The translations under genes and the position numbers were made by a program. The notes beneath the pieces are model-generated. The model had not been told where the DNA came from. It saw nothing but the letters and a program-made list of their open reading frames with translations, and did no database searches. Of a stretch of 55,504 nucleotides of DNA, positions 8,131 through 17,536 are shown piece after piece. Where the stretch lies: positions 1-55,504 of the forward strand of contig JADKBB010000024.1 in assembly GCA_016715195.1 (NCBI GenBank), read 5' to 3'. This stretch comes from Candidatus Villigracilis proximus (lineage in GTDB: Bacteria > Chloroflexota > Anaerolineae > Anaerolineales > Villigracilaceae). How positions within the stretch are numbered: position 1 is the first letter of the stretch; every line of letters starts with the position of its first letter.

Positions 8131-9380
8131 ATGACCATTAATCTGCTTTCAAAAATTCCCCTGTTCGCTGACCTGCCTCGTGAGGAGTTGGATCAAATTC
8201 TAGCCGCACTGGATGTAAAAAGAATTGGCAGACAGGGAAATTCTTTTTCGGGAGGGGGATTCTGGTGAAAAATTTTATGTGGTAATGAAGGGTGAACTCG
8301 AAGTTCTTTTGGGCGCAGAGAAGACGGAAGAACTCCTGCTTAATGTTATGCGGGAAGGCGAGCACTTTGGCGAAATGGGACTGATCATGCCCGGCGGACA
8401 CCGCACTGCCACAGTCCGCGCACGCGGAGCTTCCACTTTGCTTTCGATGAGCCGCGATCAATTTTTAGATCTGACAAAAAAACGCCCGGAACTTTCCGGC
8501 TCCATGGTGCGTGTTTTAAGTCAGCGTCTCGATGCAACCAATACCCAAACCTTCCACGATCTTACTAAAAAAAATAAAGAACTTCAAACGGCTTATGATG
8601 AACTTAAAGCCGCGCAAGTGCAATTGATCGAAAAAGAGCGCCTCGAACGTGAACTGCAAGTCGCTGCGGATATTCAATTAAGCATCCTTCCTGATGAACT
8701 GCCCGAAATCGAAAACTTTGATTTTGGCGCCTGCATCCTGCCTGCCCGTCAGGTGGGCGGCGATTTTTACGATGTCTTTTATGTTGGTGATGGGCTCATC
8801 GGTGTGTTGATCGGCGACGTTGCAGATAAGGGCGTCCCTTCTGCGCTTTTCATGGCACGCGCACATGCGCTCATCATGGCAGAAGCAGATACCGGTTTAT
8901 CCGCGGGCAAAGTCATGCAATTGGTTAATCGCCATATCACCCGTCTGCAAAAATCAACACAGTTTGTCACCGTGTTGTATGGCATTCTCGATTTGAAAAC
9001 AAATGAATTCAATTACGCGCGTGCAGGTCACGAGCCGCCCTTCGTTCTTCATCCCGATGGCAACCGTGGAACGCATTCCGCATGGCCCGGGCATGGCGCT
9101 TGGTTTATGGGAAGATATCATGCTTGATGTGCGTACAGTAAGTTTGCCGCCTGGCACAACCCTGCTTTTGTTTACAGACGGCATGACCGATTGCCGTGAT
9201 CCCAAGTCTGAACCTTTTGGGTTGGAGCGCATAAAATCAGTTTTGAGTGAGCTTTCCAATAAAAATGCACAGCAGGTTTGTGACCATTTGCTTGATACTT
9301 TATTAAAGTTTCAAGAAGGCTCAAAACAAGATGATGATGTAACTCTCGTCGCCATCCATGCCAATTCATTGATAAAATAA
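8131..9380 (+). CDS. Cyclic-nucleotide-binding sensor with SpoIIE/PP2C phosphatase domain (two frameshifts)
   Basis: The protein begins at the ATG at 8131 (MTINLLSKIPLFADLPREEL), the usual entry to a cyclic-nucleotide-binding domain. A one-base slip near 8216-8226 shifts the frame to LADREILFREGDSGEKFYVV, and the domain runs to about residue 125. A coiled-coil linker (KNKELQTAYDELKAAQVQLIE) follows. The PP2C/SpoIIE domain then has ARQVGGDFYDVF and LIGDVADKGVPSALFMA, with metal-binding Asp residues. A second slip near 9055-9072 restores PHGPGMALGLW and LLLFTDGMTD. Such proteins dephosphorylate anti-sigma-factor antagonists. A STAS protein is encoded at 31279, but no anti-sigma kinase is adjacent. 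Confidence 0.85.
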
Positions 9381-9420
9381 AAATGGTCATTCTCCACCAG
9401 AGAAGGACCAGTTTTTATTT
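9381..9420. terminator. Bidirectional terminator
   Basis: GGTCATTCTC-CACC-GAGAAGGACC-type hairpin with A-runs on one side and TTTTTATTTT on the other, lying between two convergent genes. The minus-strand frame runs through it, which indicates that the true stop of that gene was displaced. Confidence 0.8.
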
Positions 9421-10553
9421 TAAGCGCCTGTTCAAGGTCCGCGAGCAGATCATCTATATTTTCGATCCCGACCGAAAGCCGCACCAGCCCGGGGTCAACT
9501 TCCAGCGCGGAGCCGACCACTGATAAATGCGTCATCGCCGCCGGCACTTCGATCAACGATTCCACGCCGCCGAGTGATTCGGCCAGTGTAAATATTTTTG
9601 TGGATTCCGCCACCCGAACAGCTGCTTCCTTCCCATCCTTCATCACAAACGAGATCATTCCCCCGCCATTCAGCATTTGCCGCTTCGCGATCTGGACCTG
9701 CGGATGGCTCTCGTGAAATGGGTAGATCAGCCGTTTGACATTTTTCTGCTTCTCCAGAAACGCCACGATCTTTTCCGCGTTCTGTGCGTGACGATCCATG
9801 CGGATCGGCAGAGTCTTGATTCCGCGCAGCACCAAAAACGAATCCATCGGGCCTTGAATGCCGCCGATGGCATTTTGCAAATAAGCCAGCTTCTCGCCCA
9901 GTTCCTTATCCTTGCCGATGATCGCACCGCCGACCACATCTGAATGTCCGCCAAGATATTTCGTCATCGAGTGGACGACCAGATCAGCGCCCAACTCCAG
10001 CGGACGTTGAAGATACGGCGTCGCAAATGTATTGTCTACCACCAGCAAGGGTTTGTTCGGATGCGCCTTCACGATCTCAGCCACAGCGCGGATATCCGTC
10101 ACAGCCAACAGTGGGTTGGTGGGAGTCTCAAGCCACACAATTTTGGTGGACGGGGTTAATGCTTCGGCGAGATTCTCTGGATCGGTTGTGTCAGCAAATG
10201 TAAAGTCCAGACCGAAGCGGCGCAGAATTTTGTCAAACAGGCGAAAGGTCCCGCCGTACACATCGTTGCCAGCCACCACATGGTCACCGCTTCCGAGCAT
10301 TCGCAAAACAGTATCGGTTGCGGCCATGCCCGAAGCGAAAGGCCAGTCCCCAGCTTCCATTTTCAAGTTCTGCCAGACAATCCTGCAAAGCCTTGCGGGT
10401 GGGATTCAGCGTGCGCGAATATTCATATCCCTGACGCGGCTTGCCGATCCCATCCTGTTTGTAAGTGGACGTGAGATAAACAGGCGTCATGACCGCGCCA
10501 TTGTTGGGGTCGGGTTCCTGCCCTGCGTGAATTGCGAGAGTTTCAAATTTCAT
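9415..10553 (-). CDS. Cystathionine gamma-synthase/lyase-type PLP enzyme (frameshifted)
   Basis: This belongs to the Cys/Met-metabolism PLP-dependent family (trans-sulfuration). The start MKFETLAIHAGQEPDP has GGAG 5 bases upstream. The first frame reads to CLAELENGSWGLAF, and an extra C near 10335 shifts it to ASGMAATDTVLRML. PLP-site motifs follow: VWLETPTNPLL, VVDNTFATPYLQ, and SMTKYLGGHSD with the Schiff-base Lys. The family's usual end ADLEQALK is reached at about 9420. One A too many there converts an expected AAA TAA stop into a read-through across the terminator. Whether it acts as gamma-synthase or gamma-lyase is not decidable from sequence. It is monocistronic. Confidence 0.85.
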
Positions 10554-10600
10554 TTGTGCTCCTGTGGCTACCATAATGAATCTTATTTTACCCTTTGACT

Positions 10601-11378
10601 CTATTCTTCGATCCGTTGTTTTATATGTTTGATGAAATCAAGCGTTTCATCTAAAAATATATTTTTTTCTTCATGGTTTGAGACAGCAACGGCTTTGTCA
10701 ATCAGTTGATTCCAGTGATCGTCTAATTTGGTGCGTGCCCAGTCAACAGCTTTTGGCTTGGATGTGATCGTGCCGTGTTCCAAGGCGTGGAGGACGCGGC
10801 ACATGGTGATCACAGCGAAGGCACGGTCTCCATTTTCCTTGTCTCGCAGCCACGAAGGATTATCCAGCATTGGGAACCACCATTCATGCAATGTGCCCAT
10901 TACCGCCATACGAATATCGGCGGGGGTGACAAAATCAATTAACGTTTTAGGGTCTGGCCCTTCCAAAATAACACCATACTCACGGACAACATGACGTTGA
11001 ATGATCCAATCGCTTCCAATCTCTGCCATAAAATTTTCCTTCATTGATCGCCGGGCAGGCCTGTCCGTTTGGATCATGCTTGCGGATGAGCTCCCTGTGA
11101 ACATAAGCGCCTTCCAATTTGCCGGCCCGTTTCAGACTGGATGCCCATGTTTGTTTATGCATATCCTCCAGCGCGGAAATTGTTTTCTGCGTGAGCGGGT
11201 GTGTCACCACGACCAGAAAATCAATGTCGCTGGTCTCGGGGTTAAAGTCACCGCTGGAGAGGGAACCGTAGAGATACATGCCGATAAATTGATCGCCTAA
11301 TATCTCTTTCGCACTATCAAGCAGGGACGTTAGTGTTTCGTTTACATCTGCATAAGGAGTATATTGTTTTGTGGACAT
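10601..11378 (-). CDS. Aminoglycoside (spectinomycin-type) adenylyltransferase-like protein (frameshifted)
   Basis: The N-terminal half has a nucleotidyltransferase core, with MYLYGSLSSGDF and TSDIDFLVVV giving the GS-x(n)-DxD signature near residues 37-55. A frameshift near 11035-11045, in AAAATTTT, separates it from the C-terminal DUF4111-type helical domain, which begins EIGSDWIIQRHVVREYGV and is typical of AadA/ANT(9) enzymes. Members transfer AMP to streptomycin or spectinomycin. Chromosomal homologues of distant sequence occur widely and may not confer resistance. The composition is close to that of the neighbours, so recent transfer is not evident. Confidence 0.8.
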
Positions 11379-11473
11379 GTTTCACCTATTTAACGTATAA
11401 CATCAGCCTTTTTGAAAATCATGGCGGAAATTTATATTGTTTTAATCACCTGCAGAAGAAGGAGTGCAATGAT

Positions 11474-13153
11474 TCAGATGCATGAGAATTTTCTCTGTGC
11501 GACCTCTGCGTCTCTGCGGTAAGGGTTTTCATGGTAATTTGGGTTATTTATATATTTCCCATCTCTCGCAAGCCAGACATCCGAAGCGAATCTTTCGATA
11601 AAACTGCGGTCATGCACAACCGCCAGAATGGTGCCGTTGAAATTTTCAAGCGCTTCTTCAAATCGTTCGCGCGAGGGGATATCAAGATGATTGATCGGTT
11701 CATCTAATATCAGAAATGTGCAGCCCTGTGCGACCAGAGTCGCAAGCTGTAATCGTGCGCGTTCGCCGAAGGAAAGTTCATGGGAGGGGCGCAGGGCAAT
11801 ATCTCCTTTGAAGAGAAAGTAATGCAGAAAATTGCGCGCATCGGTTTCATTCAAAGCCGAAATGGATTGAATCGTTTGCAACGCGCTAAAGTTTGGATTA
11901 AGTAACTCCTGCTCCTGTGCCATGTAACCAAGTTTGGTGGCGCCGCCGAGACGGAACGAACCTGCCAGCGGGGGAAGCCTGCCAATGATCGTGCGGATGA
12001 AAGACGTTTTTCCCGCACCGTTGGGCCCGGTCAACACAACCCGCTGACCAGCGCGGATGAAGACATTCAGATTTACAAGCAGTGGATTCTCTAGCGTGTA
12101 GCCAATTGATAACGATTCGGTCACCAGCACATCTTTGGATTCATGCTCTGGTGCGCCTAGGTCCAGTTTCATTTGCCATCCTTGCGTGGGTTTATCTACA
12201 CGTTCATCAGACTTGAGATAGCGATTTAATTTCTTTTCTCTTGATTTGGCTTTAATCGCAACTTTCTTGGCAATTCTCCGCACGCCAGGCTGATTTGGTT
12301 TCGTTGTCATTTCAACATACAAGGACTGTTGTTTTGTGCGGTTGATGTCGGTTTTCATGCGCTGAATTTCAACTTCCTGATCGCGGTAGGTCTCCCATTG
12401 TTTTTCCTGTTCTCTTTGTTTCATTTCGAGATAATCAGTATAGTTGCCGGTATATTTTTTTATCGTGTGAGTTGTTGAATCCAACTCAAGAATGGAATTG
12501 ACTGTGTTATCTAAAAATACGCGGTCGTGTGAAACGATCAGCACTGCGCCTTGAAAATGATTGAGCCAGTCTTCAAGCCATTCGAGCATTTCAATGTCAA
12601 GATGATTGGTGGGTTCATCGAGCAGCAACAGTTGCGGGTCTTCAAGCAGAACACGCGCCAGCATTAAACGAGTCTTTTGTCCGCCGCTGAGATGGGCGAT
12701 GGGGGTGTCGTGGGGCAGGGATGTGAGTCCGAGATTGGAGAGAATGGATTCAGGCCGAAGGTCTACGCTTGAAAGTCTTGTGAGGGCCTGATCGTATTGT
12801 TGTTGAAGCGCTGAGTCGTTTGGGGTTTGCGATAATGCGATCGCGAGTGACTCTACTTCAGCGGCGGGATCTGTTTGGGTTGTTGTATCAAGCCCGAGCG
12901 CGGATTGAATCGTCTGCTCGGGGGTGAAGTCCATGCCCTGGGCGAGATATCCTATGCGTAGGTTAATGCGCATCGAAGAGACATCCCCTGAGTCGGGCTG
13001 TTCGTATCCGGCGAGGATGCGCATCAGCGTGGTTTTGCCTGAGCCGTTGGGGCCGATCAGACCCATGCGTTCGCCGGCGCTGATATTGAAATTTATATTT
13101 TGTAGAATGGGCTGTATGCCAAAACTTTTTGAAAGATTGTGAATACTAAGCAT
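11474..13153 (-). CDS. ABC-F family ATPase (ribosome-acting)
   Basis: Two ABC ATPase domains lie on one chain without membrane segments. Walker A motifs are GPNGSGKT at about 34 and GPNGAGKT at 376. Signatures are LSGGQKTR and LSFGERAR, and Walker B/ABC-F ends are LLDEPTNHLD and LDEPINHLD. A charged linker rich in Lys and Arg (about residues 240-325) is the P-site tRNA-interaction motif region of ABC-F proteins. These act on the ribosome as translation factors or antibiotic-resistance proteins. The attenuator-like leader upstream is more typical of resistance members, so that role is possible. The last ~17 codons lie in a dispersed repeat (11489-11526), so the natural end may once have been earlier. 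Confidence 0.9.
   Translation of the reverse strand: MLSIHNLSKSFGIQPILQNINFNISAGERMGLIGPNGSGKTTLMRILAGYEQPDSGDVSSMRINLRIGYLAQGMDFTPEQTIQSALGLDTTTQTDPAAEVESLAIALSQTPNDSALQQQYDQALTRLSSVDLRPESILSNLGLTSLPHDTPIAHLSGGQKTRLMLARVLLEDPQLLLLDEPTNHLDIEMLEWLEDWLNHFQGAVLIVSHDRVFLDNTVNSILELDSTTHTIKKYTGNYTDYLEMKQREQEKQWETYRDQEVEIQRMKTDINRTKQQSLYVEMTTKPNQPGVRRIAKKVAIKAKSREKKLNRYLKSDERVDKPTQGWQMKLDLGAPEHESKDVLVTESLSIGYTLENPLLVNLNVFIRAGQRVVLTGPNGAGKTSFIRTIIGRLPPLAGSFRLGGATKLGYMAQEQELLNPNFSALQTIQSISALNETDARNFLHYFLFKGDIALRPSHELSFGERARLQLATLVAQGCTFLILDEPINHLDIPSRERFEEALENFNGTILAVVHDRSFIERFASDVWLARDGKYINNPNYHENPYRRDAEVAQRKFSCI
11489..11526. repeat. Dispersed CGCAGAGACGCAGAGG-type repeat
   Basis: On the minus strand this reads ACCGCAGAGACGCAGAGG, a direct-repeat-like run of the GCAGAGA unit. 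It resembles the low-complexity ACCACAAAGGCACAAAG element at 46013. It overlaps the 3' end of the ABC-F gene. Confidence 0.5.
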
Positions 13154-13171
13154 GATAACTCCTGTAAACTT

Positions 13172-13275
13172 GCCACTTAAAAGAAAAAACCGAAGGCAAG
13201 CCCTCGGCCGAAAAATTCAGCGGGGATACCTTAGTGGGGGTGGTTTAAGAAATTATCTCCATGTCATTCACTCCT
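13172..13275 (-). promoter_or_regulatory. Putative attenuator leader of the ABC-F gene
   Basis: The minus-strand leader contains an AGGAG site (13271-13275), a tiny ORF (MEIIS, 13245-13262) and a hairpin CCGAGGG-CTTG-CCTTCGG followed by TTTTTTCTTTT (13180-13207). The real SD of the ABC-F gene lies a further ~20 bases downstream. The hairpin has the form of an intrinsic terminator placed before, not after, a gene. A GGCAAG after the U-run can pair with CTTGCC of the hairpin and offers an alternative fold. This layout is typical of ribosome-mediated attenuation in antibiotic-responsive ABC-F genes. The clear antiterminator partner was not proven. Confidence 0.55.
13245..13262 (-). CDS. Putative five-residue leader peptide MEIIS
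   Basis: The ATG lies 8 bases after an AGGAG site and the ORF ends at TAA after five codons, upstream of the terminator-like hairpin. It is the best-spaced of three overlapping mini-ORFs; another would encode MTWR with only 2 bases of spacing. Translation is inferred from position only. Confidence 0.35.
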   Translation of the reverse strand: MEIIS

Positions 13276-13349
13276 GTTTTGATGTTGGTATTTTATCACG
13301 TTGGGGTAAACTTGTGCGTTGAATTTGCGTCTACACACAAGAGGAAACT

Positions 13350-14194
13350 ATGACAAAAACTTTATTAGCAGTTCTGGCACACCCCGATGATGAGTCTTTT
13401 GGTTTGGGCGGTACGCTGGCTTTGTATGCCAGCAAGGGTTACGATGTTTATTATGTTTGCGCCACGCGCGGTGAAGCCGGCACTGTGGATGAGATCCACA
13501 TGAAGGGTTTTAAAGATACCGCTGAAATGCGCACCGATGAATTGATGCGCGCGGCGAAGGAACTTGGCTTGAAGGAAGTTTTTTTTCTGGGCTATCGTGA
13601 TTCGGGCATGCCCGGCATGGATGCGAATCAACATCCTGATGCGCAGATCAATGCTCCGCTGGATGAAGTTGCCGCGCGGGTTGTGAAATATATCCGCGAG
13701 TTGAAGCCGGAAGTGGTTCTGACTTTCGACCCGATTGGCGGATATAAACATCCTGACCATATTCATATTCATCAAGCCACTGTGCTTGCCTTTGAAAATG
13801 CAGACAACGCATCTTTCCACCCCGAAGCTGGATCAGCTTTCAAGCCGCAGGCCTTGTACTTTCAGGTTTTCCCGAAGGGACTCTTGCGCGCGGCGGTTTT
13901 CCCTGATGCCATTGTTTGGGAAAGACCCCGAGAAAATTTGGACGCAATGGTGATATTAATATTAAGGAACTTGCCGAAGTAGTGTTCCCGGTGCATGTGC
14001 GCTTGAATGTCCGCTCGGCTGTGGATGCGAAACGCAGGGCGAGTGAATGCCATGCTTCACAAGGCGGAATGCAAATGCGGCGCGGCATTATGGGTTTCAT
14101 TACGAAAGTCTTTGGCGAACGCGAAGATTATATGCGCGCCTATCCGCCCGTGGATGAGAACTTCAAGCGTAGAACCGATCTGTTTGATGTGTAA
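13350..14194 (+). CDS. PIG-L/LmbE-family deacetylase (frameshifted)
   Basis: The protein has the zinc-binding AHPDDESFGLGG motif at residues 10-21 and a second HPDHIHIH motif near 135, both diagnostic for PIG-L/LmbE N-acetylglucosaminyl-type deacetylases (MshB and BshB relatives). The first frame stops at 13982. Inserting one T in the TTT run near 13915 gives VLGKTPRKFGRNGDINIKEL and continues to a TAA-like end at 14194 (FKRRTDLFDV), for about 281 residues in total. An AGAGGAAAC site precedes the ATG. The substrate, perhaps a sugar-amide or thiol precursor, is unknown. The gene is divergent from the ABC-F gene. Confidence 0.85.
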
Positions 14195-14203
14195 GTTTTA
14201 AAT

Positions 14204-14272
14204 TGCGGACTGAAGTCCGCGCTCCTGAAACGCAAAAACGGCTGGGAACTTTTCCGGCCGTTTTTGCGTTTA
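14204..14272 (+). terminator. Terminator preceded by a small palindrome
   Basis: AAACGCAAAAACGGC / GCCGTTTTTGCGTTT form a long stem at 14228-14272 that ends the PIG-L transcript. The palindrome GCGGACTGAAGTCCGC lies just before it, at about 14204-14220. Confidence 0.8.
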
Positions 14273-14340
14273 AAGATGAGAATCCCTTTTTTGAAAGCGT
14301 GATAGAATTTTTTTTATATTTTTTGACCGGGATAAGGATT

Positions 14341-15087
14341 ATGACCGAATCAAACCCTTCTGTTCCTGCACGTCGATTTGATTTTTCGAAGATCATGTTG
14401 GTTTTACTTCAACCACAAAAAGCATTTACTGAGATCACAAGCGAATCCGCTGCTTCCTGGTTGACTCCCATGCTGACATTAAGCATTTCTGCCGCGTTGA
14501 CCGTCTTTGTCAGCGGATATTTGAAGGCGCGTGCAGCCATGATGGGCGAATTTAATCTCCCGCCAGATTGGCAATATTGGACGCCAGACATGCAGAATAA
14601 TTACATGCAGGCACAGCAAGCCACGCAGGGCGCGGTCTTTGTCTATGTCATGCCGCTGGTTTCAGCTTTGATCGGGCTGTGGCTGGGCTGGCTGATTCTG
14701 GGCGGATTACTGCATCTTGGGTCCACGCTGCTCGGCGGACGCGGTTCGATGCAGAGCGCGCTAAGTATTGTCGGCTGGGCAAGCCTGCCTTTTCTGGTGC
14801 GGGATGGACTGCGTATCATTTTTATGCTACTGGCCGGCCATGCTATTGTCAGCCCGGGGCTTTCAGGGTTTGCGGGCGGCGCTGTCTTTCTTGCCAAAGT
14901 GCTTTCACGGCTTGATGTTTTTGTGATCTGGAATGCAGTTTTGCTGGTGATCGGTTTCAGCATCGCCGATGGACTACCAAAGAATAAGGCGATCATTGGG
15001 GTGGCGGCAGTTTTGCTGCTTCTGCTTTTTGTGCAGGCAGGGTTGGGTACAATGATCTCCGGCCTCGGTGGAACACTCACTTCATAG
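14341..15087 (+). CDS. Yip1-domain membrane protein
   Basis: A 248-residue protein with about five transmembrane helices, starting after a soluble N-terminus that contains LQPQKAFTEI. This entry segment (phage-like FxxxP-kAF) is typical of Yip1/YIPF domains (PF04893). Visible helices include MLTLSISAALTVFVSGYL, the pair VYVMPLVSALIGLWLGWLIL, and a C-terminal AAVLLLLLFVQAGLG. The ATG at 14341 was chosen since the longer frame starts inside the upstream terminator. It lies 3 bases before the ABC ATPase gene, so it opens a four-gene operon. The role within the ABC system is unknown. Confidence 0.8.
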   Translation: MTESNPSVPARRFDFSKIMLVLLQPQKAFTEITSESAASWLTPMLTLSISAALTVFVSGYLKARAAMMGEFNLPPDWQYWTPDMQNNYMQAQQATQGAVFVYVMPLVSALIGLWLGWLILGGLLHLGSTLLGGRGSMQSALSIVGWASLPFLVRDGLRIIFMLLAGHAIVSPGLSGFAGGAVFLAKVLSRLDVFVIWNAVLLVIGFSIADGLPKNKAIIGVAAVLLLLLFVQAGLGTMISGLGGTLTS

Positions 15088-15090
15088 AAT

Positions 15091-15831
15091 ATGGACTCTC
15101 CTTTAATTCGTATTACCGATCTAAAGAAACACTATCAAATGGGCGGAACGACAGTCCGCGCGCTGGATGGTGTTAGTTTGGATATTGAGCCGCATACCTT
15201 CACGGTTGTGATGGGACCCTCCGGTTCGGGCAAAAGCAGTTTGTTATATTTACTTGGCGGATTAGATCGCTCCACCTCAGGGCAGATTTCCATCGGCGGA
15301 GAAAGACTCGATCAGATGGATGAGAATGCGCTGGCGTTGTTTCGCCGCCGTACTTTGGGGTTTATTTTTCAATCCTATAATTTGATCACAAGTATGAATG
15401 CGGCTGAAAATGTTTCATTCCCGATGCAGTTTACCGGCATCCCGAATGCTGAACGGAATCAACGTGCTTTGCAGTTATTGGAGCAGGTCGGCCTGGCTGA
15501 CCGTGCGCATCACCGTCCGGCTGAGCTTTCCGGCGGACAGCAGCAGCGTGTGGCGGTGGCGCGTGCGCTGGTGAATAATCCCAGCTTGATATTGGCCGAT
15601 GAGCCGACTGGTAATCTGGATACCGCCAGCGGGGTGACGGTGATGCAGTTACTCTCAGAATTACATCGTTCCGGGCGGACCGTGCTGGTCGTGACTCACG
15701 ATCCGCGTATGACACGTTTTGCAACCCACAAAATCTATCTGTTGGATGGGCACGTGGTGGATGAAGATGAATATCAATCTGCCGCATTGGAAATGTCACA
15801 AGGTTCAAATGAGTCGTTGGAGATCAAATGA
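15091..15831 (+). CDS. ABC transporter ATP-binding protein (MacB/LolD type)
   Basis: The 246-residue ATPase has Walker A GPSGSGKS at 42-49, the Q-loop in IFQSYNLI near 93, the signature LSGGQQQR at 146, Walker B LILADEP at 166 and the H-loop VVTHDPR near 200. The motif GNLDTASG and overall length match the LolD/MacB (DUF214-permease) class. Its stop codon overlaps the ATG of the following CARDB-type gene (ATGA), and the FtsX-like permease follows, so it powers that permease in export or mechanotransmission across the membrane. Confidence 0.93.
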   Translation: MDSPLIRITDLKKHYQMGGTTVRALDGVSLDIEPHTFTVVMGPSGSGKSSLLYLLGGLDRSTSGQISIGGERLDQMDENALALFRRRTLGFIFQSYNLITSMNAAENVSFPMQFTGIPNAERNQRALQLLEQVGLADRAHHRPAELSGGQQQRVAVARALVNNPSLILADEPTGNLDTASGVTVMQLLSELHRSGRTVLVVTHDPRMTRFATHKIYLLDGHVVDEDEYQSAALEMSQGSNESLEIK

Positions 15832-17520
15832 AGTTTCAGAATAGATATTTTTTTTCAATGTTTCTTGCATTAATATTGACGATAAATTGGTTCATCCCTG
15901 CTTATGCGGCAGCCCCAACCATTACATCAATTTCACCAAGTCTGGTTTTTAATGACCAGGACACAACAATTACGATCACAGGCACTGACTTTCTTTAAGC
16001 CAGTTGTCTCTTTGAAAGGTATGGTTCTTTAACTGGCGTTGTTGTGAGTAGCACGACTGTGCTGACAGTAGAAGTGCTTGCCGGTACTCCTGCGGGTGTT
16101 TATACCGTTGTTGTTACAAATTCCAATGGAACATTTGAATCTGGCGGATTATGAACCGTTGCCGACCCTTGCGCCACCTTCACCGTCATTTGGCCGCCCG
16201 CAGCTTGCCATTAGTTCATATAGTGCCAACGCCTCGCTGGTGCAGACAGGAAAAGAATTCAAACTTAATATTGGCTTTGATAATAAAGGTACATTCAACG
16301 CAGTCAACGTACAGGCTGTATACACATCTGCTGATGTCATTCCTACAAATACCGGCGGTTTGGCGGTTCTCGGACCCTTAACTGCCGGCGGACATGTAGA
16401 CACCGCGCAGACCTTCATTGCCGTAAATTCCATTTATGGAAAGACGGCTGTCATCATTGATGTGACATTAACATATTACGATGACAAAGGCATTGAATAT
16501 ACTGATAAGTTTACATTGACCATCCCCGCAAATGGCGGGATTGGCGATACGGTCTACCCCACGTCCACGCCCACAGGGGTGAATAATGCCCAATTGGTCA
16601 TCACCAGTTATGCGTCCACGGTGGATCCGCTTCAACCGGGAGAACAATTTCAATTGGGTGTCACTGTCCAAAATATGGGAAACACTGCAGCCAAGAATGT
16701 CACCATGATCGTGGGCGGCGGTTCATCTGGTACGAGCGGCGGCACTCCGCAGCCGGGCGGCGTCTCTGGCAGCAGCGGCGAGTTTACAAATTTTGCGCCT
16801 GTGGGTTCCTCAAATATTCAATCTCTCGGCGATATCCCGGCCGGCGGTGCGTTGCAGGTTTTGCAGAATCTGGTTGTTAATGTTTCTACAAATCCGGGCG
16901 CGTATCCGATGAAGATCACGTTTTCATATGTGAATAACAATGGGGAAGTGGTGAACGACGACCAGGTGATCACACTTCTGGTTTATAGCCTGCCGAATTT
17001 GGATGTTAGTTTTTATAGTCCGCCTGAAACATTTTTTACAGGACAACCCGGAGCCTTGCCAATTCAGGTTGTGAATTTGGGCAAGCGTTCGGCGGTATTG
17101 GGGAATATGAAAATTGAAACAGCGGATGGAACCCTCGATCCTTCCTCGACTTTGGTTGGATCGCTCGACCCGGGCGGATACTTCACCTTTGATTCGATTT
17201 TATTTCCAGATACGGCCGGCTCGCTTGAGTTGAATGTCACCATAGAATACACAGATGACTTTAACCAGCCGCGCACAATCACGCGCATCTTAACCGTAAC
17301 CGTGGAAGAAGCATTCATTGAGTCAATGCCCGATCCAGCACTCGAAGGTTCAGAAATACCCGTGACAGAGAATGAGAGTTTTCTGCGTAAAGTATGGCGC
17401 TTTGCCCTCGGATTGTTCGGTTTGGATTCTGCACCACCCGCAAATGAGACCCCGGTTGTTGATCCATCTTTTCAGGAAGTACCGAATCCGATTCCGGCAG
17501 GCGGCGGTAAAGGCGGCTAG
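15828..17520 (+). CDS. Exported IPT/CARDB-type protein of the ABC operon (several frameshifts)
   Basis: The start at 15828 overlaps the ATPase stop and begins with a clear signal peptide (FLALILTINWFIPAYA, cleavage after AYA). An IPT/TIG-like domain follows (PTITSISPSLVFNDQDTTIT). The frame then breaks at 15996 and at least twice more before 16150, with intervening pieces such as GVVVSSTTVLTVEV, AGVYTVVVTNSNGTF. From about 16170 the frame is open and shows three Ig-like CARDB-type repeats (NANASL-like starts at PQLAISSYSANASL, QLVITSYAST, PNLDVSFYSPP). A C-terminal Pro-rich tail follows. It takes the place a MacA adaptor usually holds, and probably forms the extracytoplasmic part of the system. 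Confidence 0.75.
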
Positions 17521-17536
17521 GCTGCTTTGATATGCC

